Source: an uncultured Thioclava sp. (GTDB lineage Bacteria; Pseudomonadota; Alphaproteobacteria; Rhodobacterales; Rhodobacteraceae). From it: 64,000 nt of DNA. Every line of letters starts with the position of its first letter. Position 1 is the first letter of the stretch. The notes under the pieces were generated by a model. It was not told the DNA's origin. It was given only the letters and a program-made list of their open reading frames with translations, and searched no databases. The stretch spans positions 89,777 through 153,776 of the forward strand of contig NZ_CAJYBT010000002.1 in assembly GCF_913064665.1 (NCBI RefSeq), in the 5' to 3' direction. Made by a program: the position numbers and the translations under genes. Positions 26,739 through 35,349 of this stretch are shown here, piece after piece.

Positions 26739-27701
26739 TCAGCCGCGCCCACCCATCCGATTGCGCAGCACATCCAGGCTGACCGCGATCAAGATCACGC
26801 CGCCAGTAATGGCCTGCTGGGCATAAGTGTTGATATTGAGAAGCACGACGCCGTTGGCGATTTCGCCGATCAAGGCCGCGCCGATGACCGCGCCAAGCAC
26901 CGAGCCGATCCCACCTGCGAGGCTTGCCCCACCGATCGCGGCCGCGGCGATCACCTCAAGTTCAGAGCCGAAACCCGAGGCAGGTTCTGCCGACAGGTAG
27001 CGCGAGAAGGCGATCACCCCGGCAAGCGCGGAAATCGTCGAGGACAAGACATAGACCGCAAGCTTGACGCGCTGCACCTTGACCCCGCTCAGGCTGGCGG
27101 CGTTTTCGTTGCCGCCGGTTGCATAGACGTGGCGACCAAAGCGGGTGCGCGTCATGACAATCGTGAACACAAGCGTCAGCACCAGCAAGATCACCACCGG
27201 CACCGGGACCGGCCCAACATAGCCCTGCCCCAGCACGCTGAAGCTTTCAGGGGTGTCGGGGGTGAGCGGCACACCATGCGTAATCATGTACATCATCCCG
27301 CGACCGATACTGAGCGTGCCCAGCGTCGCGATGAAGGGCGGCAAGCCAATCGCGGTGATCAGCAGCCCGTTGGTCAAGCCGAAGGCTAACCCAACGCCAA
27401 GCCCCGCGGCGACCGCGACATATTGCGAAAAACCCGCATCGAAACACAGCGCGGTAATCAATCCCGCCAACCCCATAGCAGAGCCGACGGACAGATCGAT
27501 CCCGCCCGTGATGATGACCATCACCATGCCAATACTCATGATCGCGGTGAGCGAGAATGCCCGCGACACCCCCATCAGGTTCGACACGGTAAGGAAATAC
27601 GGCGTGAACAGACTGATCAGCACTCCCATTAGGACCAGCGCGATCAGCACGTTGAATTCGCGCATTTGCCGCAGTTGAAGCAATTGTTGCAGAACTCGCA
27701 T
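26739..27701 (-). CDS. Ribose/sugar-type ABC transporter permease (RbsC-like)
   Basis: A 320-residue, highly hydrophobic BPD_transp_2 permease with the IITGGIDLSVGSAMGLAGLI motif and GGNENAASLSGVKVQRVKL, both diagnostic of RbsC. The start at 27701 has a GGAAAGGAAA ribosome-binding site; an upstream in-frame ATG at 27746 lacks one. It is the first gene of the long minus-strand operon and faces two LacI-type palindromes. Confidence 0.92.
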   Translation of the reverse strand: MRVLQQLLQLRQMREFNVLIALVLMGVLISLFTPYFLTVSNLMGVSRAFSLTAIMSIGMVMVIITGGIDLSVGSAMGLAGLITALCFDAGFSQYVAVAAGLGVGLAFGLTNGLLITAIGLPPFIATLGTLSIGRGMMYMITHGVPLTPDTPESFSVLGQGYVGPVPVPVVILLVLTLVFTIVMTRTRFGRHVYATGGNENAASLSGVKVQRVKLAVYVLSSTISALAGVIAFSRYLSAEPASGFGSELEVIAAAAIGGASLAGGIGSVLGAVIGAALIGEIANGVVLLNINTYAQQAITGGVILIAVSLDVLRNRMGGRG

Positions 27702-27846
27702 GGATTTCCTTTCCGTCGGCGCGACCGAATTATCAGACAGTGCCAAAACGCCCCTCCCTTCTCGGCTTCCCCGACGCTCTCCGCACAGATCCCAGAGCCG
27801 AACGTATCGGTTGGGGACTGGAGGGACGGACGAGGAATCATCCGAA

Positions 27847-27884
27847 ATGCTAGCGCTGCCATTTCTTTTGTGACAGCGCTGTCA
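27847..27884. promoter_or_regulatory. LacI operators upstream of the sugar-acid transporter operon
   Basis: A perfect 14-base palindrome TGACAGCGCTGTCA lies at 27871-27884. A related imperfect site ATGCTAGCGCTGCCAT lies at 27847-27862, 24 bases away. Both carry the central AGCGCT core that LacI-family proteins favour. The same palindrome recurs at 28069 and, slightly degenerate, at 31714, so the three promoters probably form one regulon. Confidence 0.8.
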
Positions 27885-28068
27885 TACTGCGGTGGACATA
27901 ATAGAGTTGTCAATTAGCAAATAGCAAAAACTTGACTTCAGAGGCACACCGCAAGGCCACCTACCCCTTGCCGGAACGCGGTTCAGAGGCCGCTAAAGGC
28001 GTTTCATACAAGGCTTTCGGGACATTGGGCTTGTCATCCGAGCATCACCGTGGTGATAATCGACAAAA

Positions 28069-28084
28069 ATGACAGCGCTGTCAT
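28069..28084. promoter_or_regulatory. LacI operator upstream of the racemase-like gene
   Basis: ATGACAGCGCTGTCAT is a perfect 16-base palindrome, 48 bases before the start of the plus-strand racemase-like gene. It is identical in core to the site at 27871. The roughly 200-bp separation of the two perfect sites would allow DNA looping by a tetrameric LacI-type protein. Confidence 0.8.
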
Positions 28085-28131
28085 GCCTTACTGGATGACC
28101 GCGCCACCGCAAGCCCGACAGGAGCCACACC

Positions 28132-28815
28132 ATGCCCGAACGAAGACACGAATCACCGAACCAACTGGCAATGATCCATACCGTCGCGGGATTGATTCCC
28201 GATCTTGAGACGCTGACCCGGAGACACCTGCCGGAGTGGCAGGTCTTCAACATGCTCGACGAAAGCCTGCTGCGCCTAACGATCCGCGACGGCGCCGTCA
28301 GCGCAATGACCGCGCGTCGACTGACAGGGATAATATGGTCGGCCGTCGACGCCGGGGCCGACGCAGTGCTTGTGACCTGCTCGAGCCTCGGAAATGCGGT
28401 CGAGATGATCGCCCCGCTCTGCCCTGTGCCGCTGTTGCGGATCGATGCCGGGATGGCGCAGGCGGCGGTGGCGAATGGCGGTCGCATTGGCGTGCTCGCC
28501 ACCTTGCAAACCACGCTGACGCCCACCGCCGACCTGATCGCAGCAGTGGCCCGCGAGACCGGCGCGTCCTGTACGGTGACGAGCCAACTGGTCGAGGGCG
28601 CCTTCGAGACGCTGCAGTCGGGCGACCGCGAAAAGCACGACGCGCAGGTGGCCGAGGGAATCGCCCGACTTGCCCGAGAAAGTGACGTGGTGGTGCTGGC
28701 GCAAGCCTCGATGGCACGCGCGCTCGACCGGCTCGAACCCCGCCCGAACGGCCCGCCAGTGCTGACAAGCCCGGCCCTCGGCATCGCCCATATCGCAAAA
28801 ATTCTGCCGCGCTGA
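28132..28815 (+). CDS. Aspartate/glutamate racemase-superfamily protein with one catalytic Cys
   Basis: A 227-residue protein with the two-lobed Asp/Glu racemase pattern. The first catalytic cysteine is present in VLVTCSSLGNAVE (C83). The second-lobe position, normally a CT or CS motif, reads VVVLAQASMAR, so the second cysteine is replaced by alanine. It may therefore act as a decarboxylase or isomerase-like relative (arylmalonate decarboxylase-type enzymes also use a single Cys) rather than a two-base racemase. It has an AGGAG ribosome-binding site and is the first gene of a two-gene operon with an aldo/keto reductase under a LacI operator. Confidence 0.75.
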   Translation: MPERRHESPNQLAMIHTVAGLIPDLETLTRRHLPEWQVFNMLDESLLRLTIRDGAVSAMTARRLTGIIWSAVDAGADAVLVTCSSLGNAVEMIAPLCPVPLLRIDAGMAQAAVANGGRIGVLATLQTTLTPTADLIAAVARETGASCTVTSQLVEGAFETLQSGDREKHDAQVAEGIARLARESDVVVLAQASMARALDRLEPRPNGPPVLTSPALGIAHIAKILPR

Positions 28816-28855
28816 TCCCGGCCGGCGAAAAGACATCCAACAGGAGGAGATAGCA

Positions 28856-29911
28856 ATGAAATACAGAACACTCGGACGATCGGGCCTCAAAGTCTCGGTG
28901 CTCACGATGGGCACTTTCACCTTCGGCGGCGCGGGGGCCTTTAAGGCCGTCGGCAGCCAAGGCGTGCCCGAAGCAAAGCGCCTGGTCGACACCTGCATCG
29001 ACGCCGGGATCAACCTTTATGACACGGCCAACATGTATTCGACGGGCCTCTCGGAAGAGATCCTCGGCGAGGTGCTCGACGGGCGGCGCGACGATGTGCT
29101 GATCTCCTCTAAGGCGCGGATGCGCATCGCCGACGGACCCAACGACGAGGGGGTCTCGCGCTACCATCTGATCCGTGAGTGCGAACGCTCGCTCAAGCGG
29201 CTGCGCACCGACCGGATCGACATCTACCACATGCACGAATGGGACGGCGTGACCCCGATGGAGGAGATGATTTCAGCGCTCGACACGCTCGTGCAGCAAG
29301 GCAAGGTGCGCTACATCGCTTGCTCGAACTTCTCGGGCTGGCACATCATGAAGGCGCTCGGCGTCAGCGACCGCGCTTTTCGCGAGCGCTTCGTGGCGCA
29401 ACAGATCCACTACACGCTGGAAGCCCGCGAGGCGGAATACGAGCTGCTGCCGATCTCGGTCGATCAGGGGCTTGGCGTGCTCGTCTGGAGCCCGCTGGCC
29501 GCGGGCCTGCTCTCAGGCAAACACCGTAGGGGCGCGGGCGCACCCGAAGGCTCGCGGCAATTCGCCGGCTGGACCGAACCGCCGATCCGCGATGAAGAGA
29601 AACTGTGGAACATTGTCGATACACTGGTCGAGATCGGCGATGCGCATGGCGTCTCGGCGGCGCAGGTCGCGTTGGCTTGGCTGCTGACCCGTCCCGCGGT
29701 CAGCTCGCTGGTGATCGGCGGGCGTAACGAGCAGCAGTTCCGCGACAATTTCCGCGCCGTGGATCTGGAACTGAGCGAGGACGAGCTGAAACGACTGCAC
29801 GAGGTCAGCAAACTGCCGCTGATTTACCCTTACTGGCACCAGCAACAATTCGCTTCGGGTCGGTTCAGCCCGGGTGATTGGGCGCTCCATCGCGACTACA
29901 TGGGCAGCTAA
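28856..29911 (+). CDS. Aldo/keto reductase
   Basis: A 351-residue TIM-barrel oxidoreductase with the start MKYRTLGRSGLKVSVLTMGT, the catalytic Asp-Tyr segment INLYDTANMYSTG, the Lys in VLISSKARM and the His in DIYHMHEWDG. C-terminal cofactor residues are in VSSLVIGGRNEQQF. It has an excellent GGAGGAG ribosome-binding site. Relatives in sugar catabolic regulons reduce or oxidise aldehydes such as lactaldehyde or aldoses. It belongs to the LacI regulon; its substrate is not determined. Confidence 0.9.
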   Translation: MKYRTLGRSGLKVSVLTMGTFTFGGAGAFKAVGSQGVPEAKRLVDTCIDAGINLYDTANMYSTGLSEEILGEVLDGRRDDVLISSKARMRIADGPNDEGVSRYHLIRECERSLKRLRTDRIDIYHMHEWDGVTPMEEMISALDTLVQQGKVRYIACSNFSGWHIMKALGVSDRAFRERFVAQQIHYTLEAREAEYELLPISVDQGLGVLVWSPLAAGLLSGKHRRGAGAPEGSRQFAGWTEPPIRDEEKLWNIVDTLVEIGDAHGVSAAQVALAWLLTRPAVSSLVIGGRNEQQFRDNFRAVDLELSEDELKRLHEVSKLPLIYPYWHQQQFASGRFSPGDWALHRDYMGS

Positions 29912-29930
29912 GGTCGGGCGCGCTTTCGTC

Positions 29931-30701
29931 TCAGGCGAAGGCGCGCATCCAACCCAGACCTTCCTCGGTCCGTCCCGCAGGATGGTATTCGCACCCCACG
30001 TAGCCGTCATAGCCCAGCGCATCGAGTGCGCGCAGCACCCGTATATCATCAAGCTCGCCGCTCCCCGGCTCGTGCCGGTCGGGAACCGCCGCGATCTGCA
30101 CATGCCCGATGATTGGCGCCAACTCTCGCAGTCCCATAAGCACGTCGCCATGCAGGATCTGTCGATGGTAGATGTCGAATTGTAGCTTGAGGTTGGGCAG
30201 GCCTAATGCATCGATCAACTCGGCAGCGAACGCGAAATCATTCAGGAAATAGCCCGGAATATCCCGGCTGTTGATCGGCTCAATCACCACATCAAGCCCC
30301 TTCGCGCCAGCCGCATCGCAAAGCCGCCGCAGCGCCTCGCGATAAGCCTCCTGCGCCGCTGGTTCCTGGCGCGGCGCGAGGCCGCTCATCATGTGCACCC
30401 GCCCGACCCCGGTCGCCTCAGCATAGCGCAGCGCGGTATCGATCGACGCGCGGAATTCCTCGGCTCGCTCGGGAAGCGCGGCCAGCCCCCGGTCACCTGC
30501 CGCCCAGTTTCCGGGCGGCAGGTTAAAGAGCGCCTGCGTCAGCCCATGGGCCTGCAAGCGTTCGGCAATCGCCTCCGGCGGGTGATCGTAGGGAAACAGG
30601 TATTCGACCGCGTCGAACCCTGCCTGCCGGGCCGCCCCGAACCGGTCGAGGAAATCGTGCTCGGTGAACATCATCGTCAGGTTGGCGGCAAATTTCGGCA
30701 T
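29931..30701 (-). CDS. otnI: 2-oxo-tetronate isomerase-like protein (hydroxypyruvate isomerase family)
   Basis: A 256-residue TIM-barrel isomerase starting PKFAANLTMMFTEHDFLDRF. Metal ligands of the Hyi/OtnI family are visible: VVIEPINSRDIPGYF (Glu), LQFDIYHRQIL (Asp/His) and the C-terminal GYVGCEYHPAG (Glu). OtnI isomerises 2-oxo-tetronate to 3-oxo-tetronate in L-threonate catabolism. It starts three bases after the LtnD-like stop, and OtnK and OtnC homologues lie divergently next door, so the assignment is well supported by context. Confidence 0.85.
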   Translation of the reverse strand: MPKFAANLTMMFTEHDFLDRFGAARQAGFDAVEYLFPYDHPPEAIAERLQAHGLTQALFNLPPGNWAAGDRGLAALPERAEEFRASIDTALRYAEATGVGRVHMMSGLAPRQEPAAQEAYREALRRLCDAAGAKGLDVVIEPINSRDIPGYFLNDFAFAAELIDALGLPNLKLQFDIYHRQILHGDVLMGLRELAPIIGHVQIAAVPDRHEPGSGELDDIRVLRALDALGYDGYVGCEYHPAGRTEEGLGWMRAFA

Positions 30702-30704
30702 CGT

Positions 30705-31634
30705 TCAACCCTCGCCCGCCAAGCCGCCCGCCGCGGGCAGTTCAAGCCCCGCGATATTGGCCAGCATCCGTGCCACAGACGCGTCGTCGTCGCGCCCCAT
30801 CCCGGCCGCGGCGGTCATGACGAACATCTGCAAGGCGGTGCTTGCTATCGGGGTCGGAAACTTCAGGTGCCGTCCGATATCGGCGACGATCCCGAGATCC
30901 TTGGTAAAGATGTCCACCGCGCTGCGTGGGCTGTAATCGCCCTCAAGCACATGCGGCACGCGGTTCTCAAACATCCAGGAATTTCCGGCTGAGGCGGTGA
31001 TCACCTCGTAGACCTTCTCAAGATCGAGACCCATCGCCTTGGCGAAGGTGATCGCCTCGCAGGCGGCCGCGATATGCACTCCGGCAAGAAGCTGATTGAC
31101 CACCTTGAAGGCAGCCCCCGTGCCCGCTTCCTCGCCCAATTCATAGACCTTGGCCGCAACGCAATCGAGCACCGGGCGGATCCGGGCGAAGACCTCGGAC
31201 GGCCCCGAGCCCATGACCGTCAACTCGCCGCTTGCCGCACGCAGGGCCCCGCCGCTGATTGGCGTATCAAGAAAATCCTGCCCCGCCTCGACGCAACGCG
31301 CCGCAAACTGGCGCGCGCGGTCAGGGGCCATCGTGGCGCATGACATCACGACGCCGCCCGACCCCATAGCCGCGACAGCCCCGCGCGGGCCAAACAGCAC
31401 CTGCTCGGTCTGATCGGCATTGACGACCACCGCGATCACAAGGTCCGCAGCCTGCGCTCCGGTCATGGGATCGGGCGCCACGGCACCGCCCAGGGCTGCG
31501 AATCGCTCCATCGCTTCGACATTCACATCGACGCCCGTCACTGCGAACCCAGCGCGCAGCAAGCTCTCGGCCATGCCGAATCCCATCGATCCCAGACCGA
31601 TAACGCAGACCTTCGTCTCATGGGGTGACTTCAT
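30705..31634 (-). CDS. ltnD: L-threonate dehydrogenase-like protein (beta-hydroxyacid dehydrogenase family)
   Basis: A 309-residue NAD-dependent enzyme with the N-terminal Rossmann VIGLGSMGFGMAESLLRAG, the substrate motif DTPISGGALRAASGELTVMG and the catalytic Lys segment FKVVNQLLAGVHIAAACEA. These match the LtnD group, which oxidises L-threonate at C2. It is the first gene of a minus-strand pair with otnI, behind GAGAGGT, and opposes otnK across a LacI operator. Confidence 0.87.
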   Translation of the reverse strand: MKSPHETKVCVIGLGSMGFGMAESLLRAGFAVTGVDVNVEAMERFAALGGAVAPDPMTGAQAADLVIAVVVNADQTEQVLFGPRGAVAAMGSGGVVMSCATMAPDRARQFAARCVEAGQDFLDTPISGGALRAASGELTVMGSGPSEVFARIRPVLDCVAAKVYELGEEAGTGAAFKVVNQLLAGVHIAAACEAITFAKAMGLDLEKVYEVITASAGNSWMFENRVPHVLEGDYSPRSAVDIFTKDLGIVADIGRHLKFPTPIASTALQMFVMTAAAGMGRDDDASVARMLANIAGLELPAAGGLAGEG

Positions 31635-31713
31635 CCAGAATACCTCTCAATAGCCGATTTTTTATCTCAATCCCGCACCCCTCCAGCGTCGTTCTTGCGC
31701 TTGCATTGCTGGA

Positions 31714-31729
31714 ATGATAGCGTTGTCAT
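31714..31729. promoter_or_regulatory. LacI operator between ltnD-like and otnK-like genes
   Basis: ATGATAGCGTTGTCAT matches the perfect operator ATGACAGCGCTGTCAT at 14 of 16 positions and keeps the palindromic frame. It lies centrally in the 199-bp divergent promoter region, placing both tetronate operons under the same LacI-type repressor as the transporter. Confidence 0.72.
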
Positions 31730-31833
31730 TACATCGTTAGCCCGAGCCATGATGGCATTGCAAGGGCTATGTGAAATCACCGCCCCGAGCTATCGGGGCG
31801 ACCAGTGAGGCATGCATTGAGGGGGGGAATTTT

Positions 31834-33111
31834 ATGCTGATAGGAGCGGTGGCCGACGATATTACCGGCGCCACGGACCTGTGCCTGATGCTGTCGCGCA
31901 GTGGGCTGAAGACCCGGCAAGTGATCGGCCTGCCCGGGCCGCATACGGACCTGTCGGGCGCCGACGCGGTGGTGGTAGCGCTCAAGTCGCGCACGATCCC
32001 CGCAGCGGAGGCCGTCGAGATGTCGCTGCAAGCCGCGCAAGCCCTGCGCGATGCCGGGGCGCAGCGTCTCATGTTCAAATATTGCTCGACCTTCGACTCA
32101 ACCGATGCGGGCAATATCGGCCCTGTCATCGAGGCGCTGATGGACTTCACCGGCGCGGAGCAGACAATCGCCTGCCCCGCCTTCCCCGCCACCGGGCGCA
32201 CAGTCTACAAGGGCCATCTCTTCGTGGGTGACCGGCTGCTCTCGGAAAGCCCGCTCAAGGATCACCCGCTCACGCCGATGCGCGATTCTGACCTCGTGCG
32301 GGTATTGGGGCGGCAGACCCGACTCCCGGTCGGTTGCATCGATATCACGACGATCCGGCAGGGAGAGGGGGCGCTGCGCGCGGCCCTCGACGCGGCGCGC
32401 AAAGCTGGCACGCGTATCGTTGTCACCGACACGCTTGACGAAACGGACCTGATGGTTCTCGGCGCGGCCTGCGCCGACATGCCGCTGATCACGGGCGGTT
32501 CGGGGATCGGTCTGGGCTTGGCCGCCGCGCTGCGCGCACAGACCGATCCGCGCCCTGCCCCGACCCGAATGCCAGCACCGGCGGGTCGCACAGCGATCCT
32601 TGCGGGATCCTGCTCGGTTGCGACGCGCGGCCAGATCGCGACCGCGCAGGCCGCGGGTCTGCCGAGCTACGCGATTGATGTGAACGCGCTAAGCGAGGGA
32701 CTACAGGAAGCATCTGAGATCGCCGACTGGGCAATCGCGCAGCCTGCCAACAGCACGCCGCTCATCTATTCGAGCGCCGAGCCCGGGCAGCTTGCCAAAA
32801 TCCAGTCCCGTCTGGGCCGTGAGGCCTCAGGTGCGCTGGTTGAGGACACGCTCGCGACTGTCGCCAAGCGCCTGAGCGACGCAGGTTTCACCCGGATGCT
32901 GATCGCGGGCGGCGAGACCTCGGGGGCAGTCACCGCAGCCCTTGGCGTCAGCCTGCTCGAGATCGGCCCCGAAATCGATCCCGGTGTGCCCTGGACGGCG
33001 AGCCTGTCAGAACCGCACCTCGCACTGGCCCTGAAATCGGGGAATTTCGGCTCCGAGGATTTCTTCCTCAAGGCGTGGGACCTGCTGGAGCCGGAGGCAG
33101 AACATGTCTGA
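31834..33111 (+). CDS. otnK: 3-oxo-tetronate kinase-like protein (four-carbon acid sugar kinase, DUF1537)
   Basis: A 425-residue kinase. The N-terminal domain starts LIGAVADDITGATDLCLMLS with the DDxTGA substrate motif. The C-terminal nucleotide-binding domain has AILAGSCSVATRGQI and LIAGGETSGAVTAALG. OtnK phosphorylates 3-oxo-tetronate at O4. I chose the ATG at 31834 because it follows GAGGGGGGGAA; the open frame extends upstream without support. It overlaps the OtnC-like gene by eight bases. Confidence 0.88.
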   Translation: MLIGAVADDITGATDLCLMLSRSGLKTRQVIGLPGPHTDLSGADAVVVALKSRTIPAAEAVEMSLQAAQALRDAGAQRLMFKYCSTFDSTDAGNIGPVIEALMDFTGAEQTIACPAFPATGRTVYKGHLFVGDRLLSESPLKDHPLTPMRDSDLVRVLGRQTRLPVGCIDITTIRQGEGALRAALDAARKAGTRIVVTDTLDETDLMVLGAACADMPLITGGSGIGLGLAAALRAQTDPRPAPTRMPAPAGRTAILAGSCSVATRGQIATAQAAGLPSYAIDVNALSEGLQEASEIADWAIAQPANSTPLIYSSAEPGQLAKIQSRLGREASGALVEDTLATVAKRLSDAGFTRMLIAGGETSGAVTAALGVSLLEIGPEIDPGVPWTASLSEPHLALALKSGNFGSEDFFLKAWDLLEPEAEHV

Positions 33112-33742
33112 CGAAACCCGCCTGCGCGACCAGATCTGCACCATCGGGCGTTCGCTCTTTGATCGCGGCCTGACCGCCGGTTCGTCGGGCAATATCTCTG
33201 CCAGACTGCCTGATGGCGGCTGGTTGATGACGCCCACGAATGCCTCCCTCGGCACGCTCGACCCGGCGCGCATTTCGCAATTCGACGGCGATGGCAACTT
33301 CGTCTCGGGCGACAAGCCGACCAAGGAATCCTTCCTGCATTTCGCGATGTATGACGAGCGCCGCGACGCCGGGGCGGTGATCCACCTGCATTCAACGCAT
33401 TCGACTGCCGTCTCGATCCTGCGCGACATCGACCCCGAGGACGTATTGCCACCGCTGACCGCCTATCACATTATGCGCGTGGGCAAGCTGCCGCTGGTGC
33501 CCTATTACGCGCCGGGCGACCCCGAACTGGCTGAGGCCGTGCGCTCCCTTGCGAGCGCCCATCACTCGGTCCTGTTGGCCAATCACGGCCCCGTCGTCGC
33601 TGGCACCAGCCTGTCAAACGCACAATATGCTGCCGAGGAGCTGGAGGAGACCTCCAAGCTGTTCCTCGCGTTGCAAGGGCACGCCATTCGCCCGCTGACC
33701 CCGGCGCAGGTCTCTGACTTGCGTGCACGCTTCAATCTCTGA
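33104..33742 (+). CDS. otnC: 3-oxo-tetronate 4-phosphate decarboxylase-like protein (class II aldolase family)
   Basis: A 212-residue class II aldolase/adducin-fold enzyme. SSGNISARLPDGGWLMTP binds phosphate, the HLHSTHSTAVS segment near residue 91 supplies the zinc histidines, and LANHGPVVAG supplies a further His. OtnC converts 3-oxo-tetronate 4-phosphate to dihydroxyacetone phosphate and CO2, completing entry into glycolysis. It is translationally coupled to otnK. Confidence 0.87.
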   Translation: MSDETRLRDQICTIGRSLFDRGLTAGSSGNISARLPDGGWLMTPTNASLGTLDPARISQFDGDGNFVSGDKPTKESFLHFAMYDERRDAGAVIHLHSTHSTAVSILRDIDPEDVLPPLTAYHIMRVGKLPLVPYYAPGDPELAEAVRSLASAHHSVLLANHGPVVAGTSLSNAQYAAEELEETSKLFLALQGHAIRPLTPAQVSDLRARFNL

Positions 33743-33767
33743 CCCATCGACCTTAGCGGAGTATCCA

Positions 33768-34661
33768 ATGACTAAACCCCAAGAAACCATCGGCTTCATC
33801 GGCACCGGCCTGATGGGCCATGGCATGGCCAAAAACATCGTCGAGAAAGGCTTTCCGCTTACCGTGATTGCCCATCGCAACCGCAAGCCGATCGAGGATC
33901 TGGTGTCGCGCGGCGCGACCGAGGCGAGCTCCTACGAAGAGCTTGCCAGCCGTTCCTCAATCATCTTCTTGTGCCTGACCGGTGCCCCCGAGGCTGCCGA
34001 GGCGGTGGCAAAATTGCGGCCCGGATTGCAGCCCGGCAGCGTGATCGTGGATTGCTCGACGGGCGAGCCCACGGTGACGATGAAGCTTGCGCAGGACATG
34101 GAGGCGATCGGCGTGGCCTATGCTGACGCTCCGCTCAGCCGCACCCCGAAGGAAGCCTGGGAAGGAACGCTCGATTGCATGGTCGGCGCGGACGAGGACT
34201 TGTTCGCGCGGCTCGAGCCGGTAATCGACACCTGGGCTGGCAAAATCGTGCGCGTGGGCGGCTTGGGTGACGGGCACCGCATGAAGCTGCTCAACAACTT
34301 TATCTCGCTGGGCTATGCCGCGCTCTATTCCGAGGCGCTCGCGCTCTCGCGCAAAGTCGGCATACCTATCGAGCAATTCGACAAGGTGATCCGCGGCGGC
34401 CGAATGGATTGCGGCTTTTACCAGACCTTCATGGGCTACGCGCTTGAGGGCAACCGCGAGGCGCACCGCTTCACGCTGTCGAATGCCTACAAGGACCTAC
34501 GCTACATCGAATCGATGGCCAACGCCGCCACGGTCGCCACCCCGCTGACCAGCTCCGTCAAGAACGCCTTCGCGATGGCGATGGCCACAGGCGGCGACGG
34601 CTCTGAAGATTACGTACCGCACCTCGCGGATTTCGTGGCCCGCGCAAACGGGCTCGATTAA
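33768..34661 (+). CDS. NAD-binding beta-hydroxyacid dehydrogenase with atypical substrate motif
   Basis: A 297-residue 6-phosphogluconate-dehydrogenase-like enzyme with Rossmann IGFIGTGLMGHGMAKNI and catalytic Lys in GHRMKLLNNFISLGYA. The usual substrate motif DAPVSGG is replaced by DAPLSRTPKEAWEGTLD, closer to sulfolactaldehyde-reductase-type members than to LtnD. It starts 25 bases after otnC, behind GGAG, and ends the otn operon. It may handle another stereoisomer or the semialdehyde side of the pathway. No firm substrate. Confidence 0.82.
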   Translation: MTKPQETIGFIGTGLMGHGMAKNIVEKGFPLTVIAHRNRKPIEDLVSRGATEASSYEELASRSSIIFLCLTGAPEAAEAVAKLRPGLQPGSVIVDCSTGEPTVTMKLAQDMEAIGVAYADAPLSRTPKEAWEGTLDCMVGADEDLFARLEPVIDTWAGKIVRVGGLGDGHRMKLLNNFISLGYAALYSEALALSRKVGIPIEQFDKVIRGGRMDCGFYQTFMGYALEGNREAHRFTLSNAYKDLRYIESMANAATVATPLTSSVKNAFAMAMATGGDGSEDYVPHLADFVARANGLD

Positions 34662-34685
34662 CAGGGCGCAGAAGATGCGCGAAGG

Positions 34686-34711
34686 CGGCCCGGCATTGCA
34701 TTGCCGGGCTG
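34686..34711 (+). terminator. Hairpin after the otn operon
   Basis: A roughly ten-base-pair stem, CGGCCCGGCA pairing with TGCCGGGCTG (one G-T pair), surrounds a TTGCAT loop 25 bases beyond the last otn-operon stop. There is no T-run, so it may act as a 3'-end stabiliser or a weak terminator. Confidence 0.45.
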
Positions 34712-35199
34712 CCGAAACTGTCGACGCGAAAACACCGCATCAGCGCGCGAAACCCGCCTATACGTGCGCGAGATCAAAATCACCGACTCCATCATCCCCA
34801 GGACATAGCGAGCAGCCCTATACATCCCAGTGCCCCGATGCGCGCGACAAGGATATGCGTCGGCTAGCACAGACGGACGAATTGCGCTGCCATTGTCTGC
34901 CGAACCGAGCATGAGACCAACTGCCGGCGCAGGCTCTTGCGTGCAGCCGTAACAAACCTTCTCTCGCGTCATGCCCGGCGCCGCCACCCTCAGAAGAGCC
35001 AGACTGTGGTCAGCATCTGCTGTATGACTATTTCCCCACCGCATCTGGGATGCGCTGACCACAAGCCGCTGTGGAATATCCGAGCTAAGCGCCACTGCAT
35101 CGACAAACCCTTGACGAGGGCAGAACCCGTTTACGCCCCTATGCATGGTCAAATTTGCGCAACGCCACACATCGCCTCAAGGAGCGCCTAGGCATTCTC

Positions 35200-35316
35200 A
35201 TGCGTCTGATTGAAGACGGGAAGCGCATGCGCGTCGTCAAACGCATGAGCCGCGATGGGTATGAACCTATCCTCATCACCGTCGACGAAGTGGAGCCGCT
35301 TCTGCTGCGTCCATAG
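35200..35316 (+). pseudogene. Short C-terminal gene fragment, unrecognised
   Basis: The frame encodes MRLIEDGKRMRVVKRMS, then DGYEPILITVDEVEPLLLRP and a stop. Its composition looks like real protein, and the frame stays open upstream for at least 30 codons without a start signal. It probably is the tail of a truncated gene; the family is not recognised. The rest of 34712-35349 shows no convincing gene. Confidence 0.3.
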
Positions 35317-35349
35317 GCCCCGGGCGTGAGCCCCGACATCTTCGCGCGG

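Noticed and set aside
34658..35170. 170-codon minus-strand frame after the otn operon
   Set aside because: No family motif, no ribosome-binding site, cysteine- and arginine-rich composition typical of noncoding sequence, and it overlaps the operon-end hairpin.
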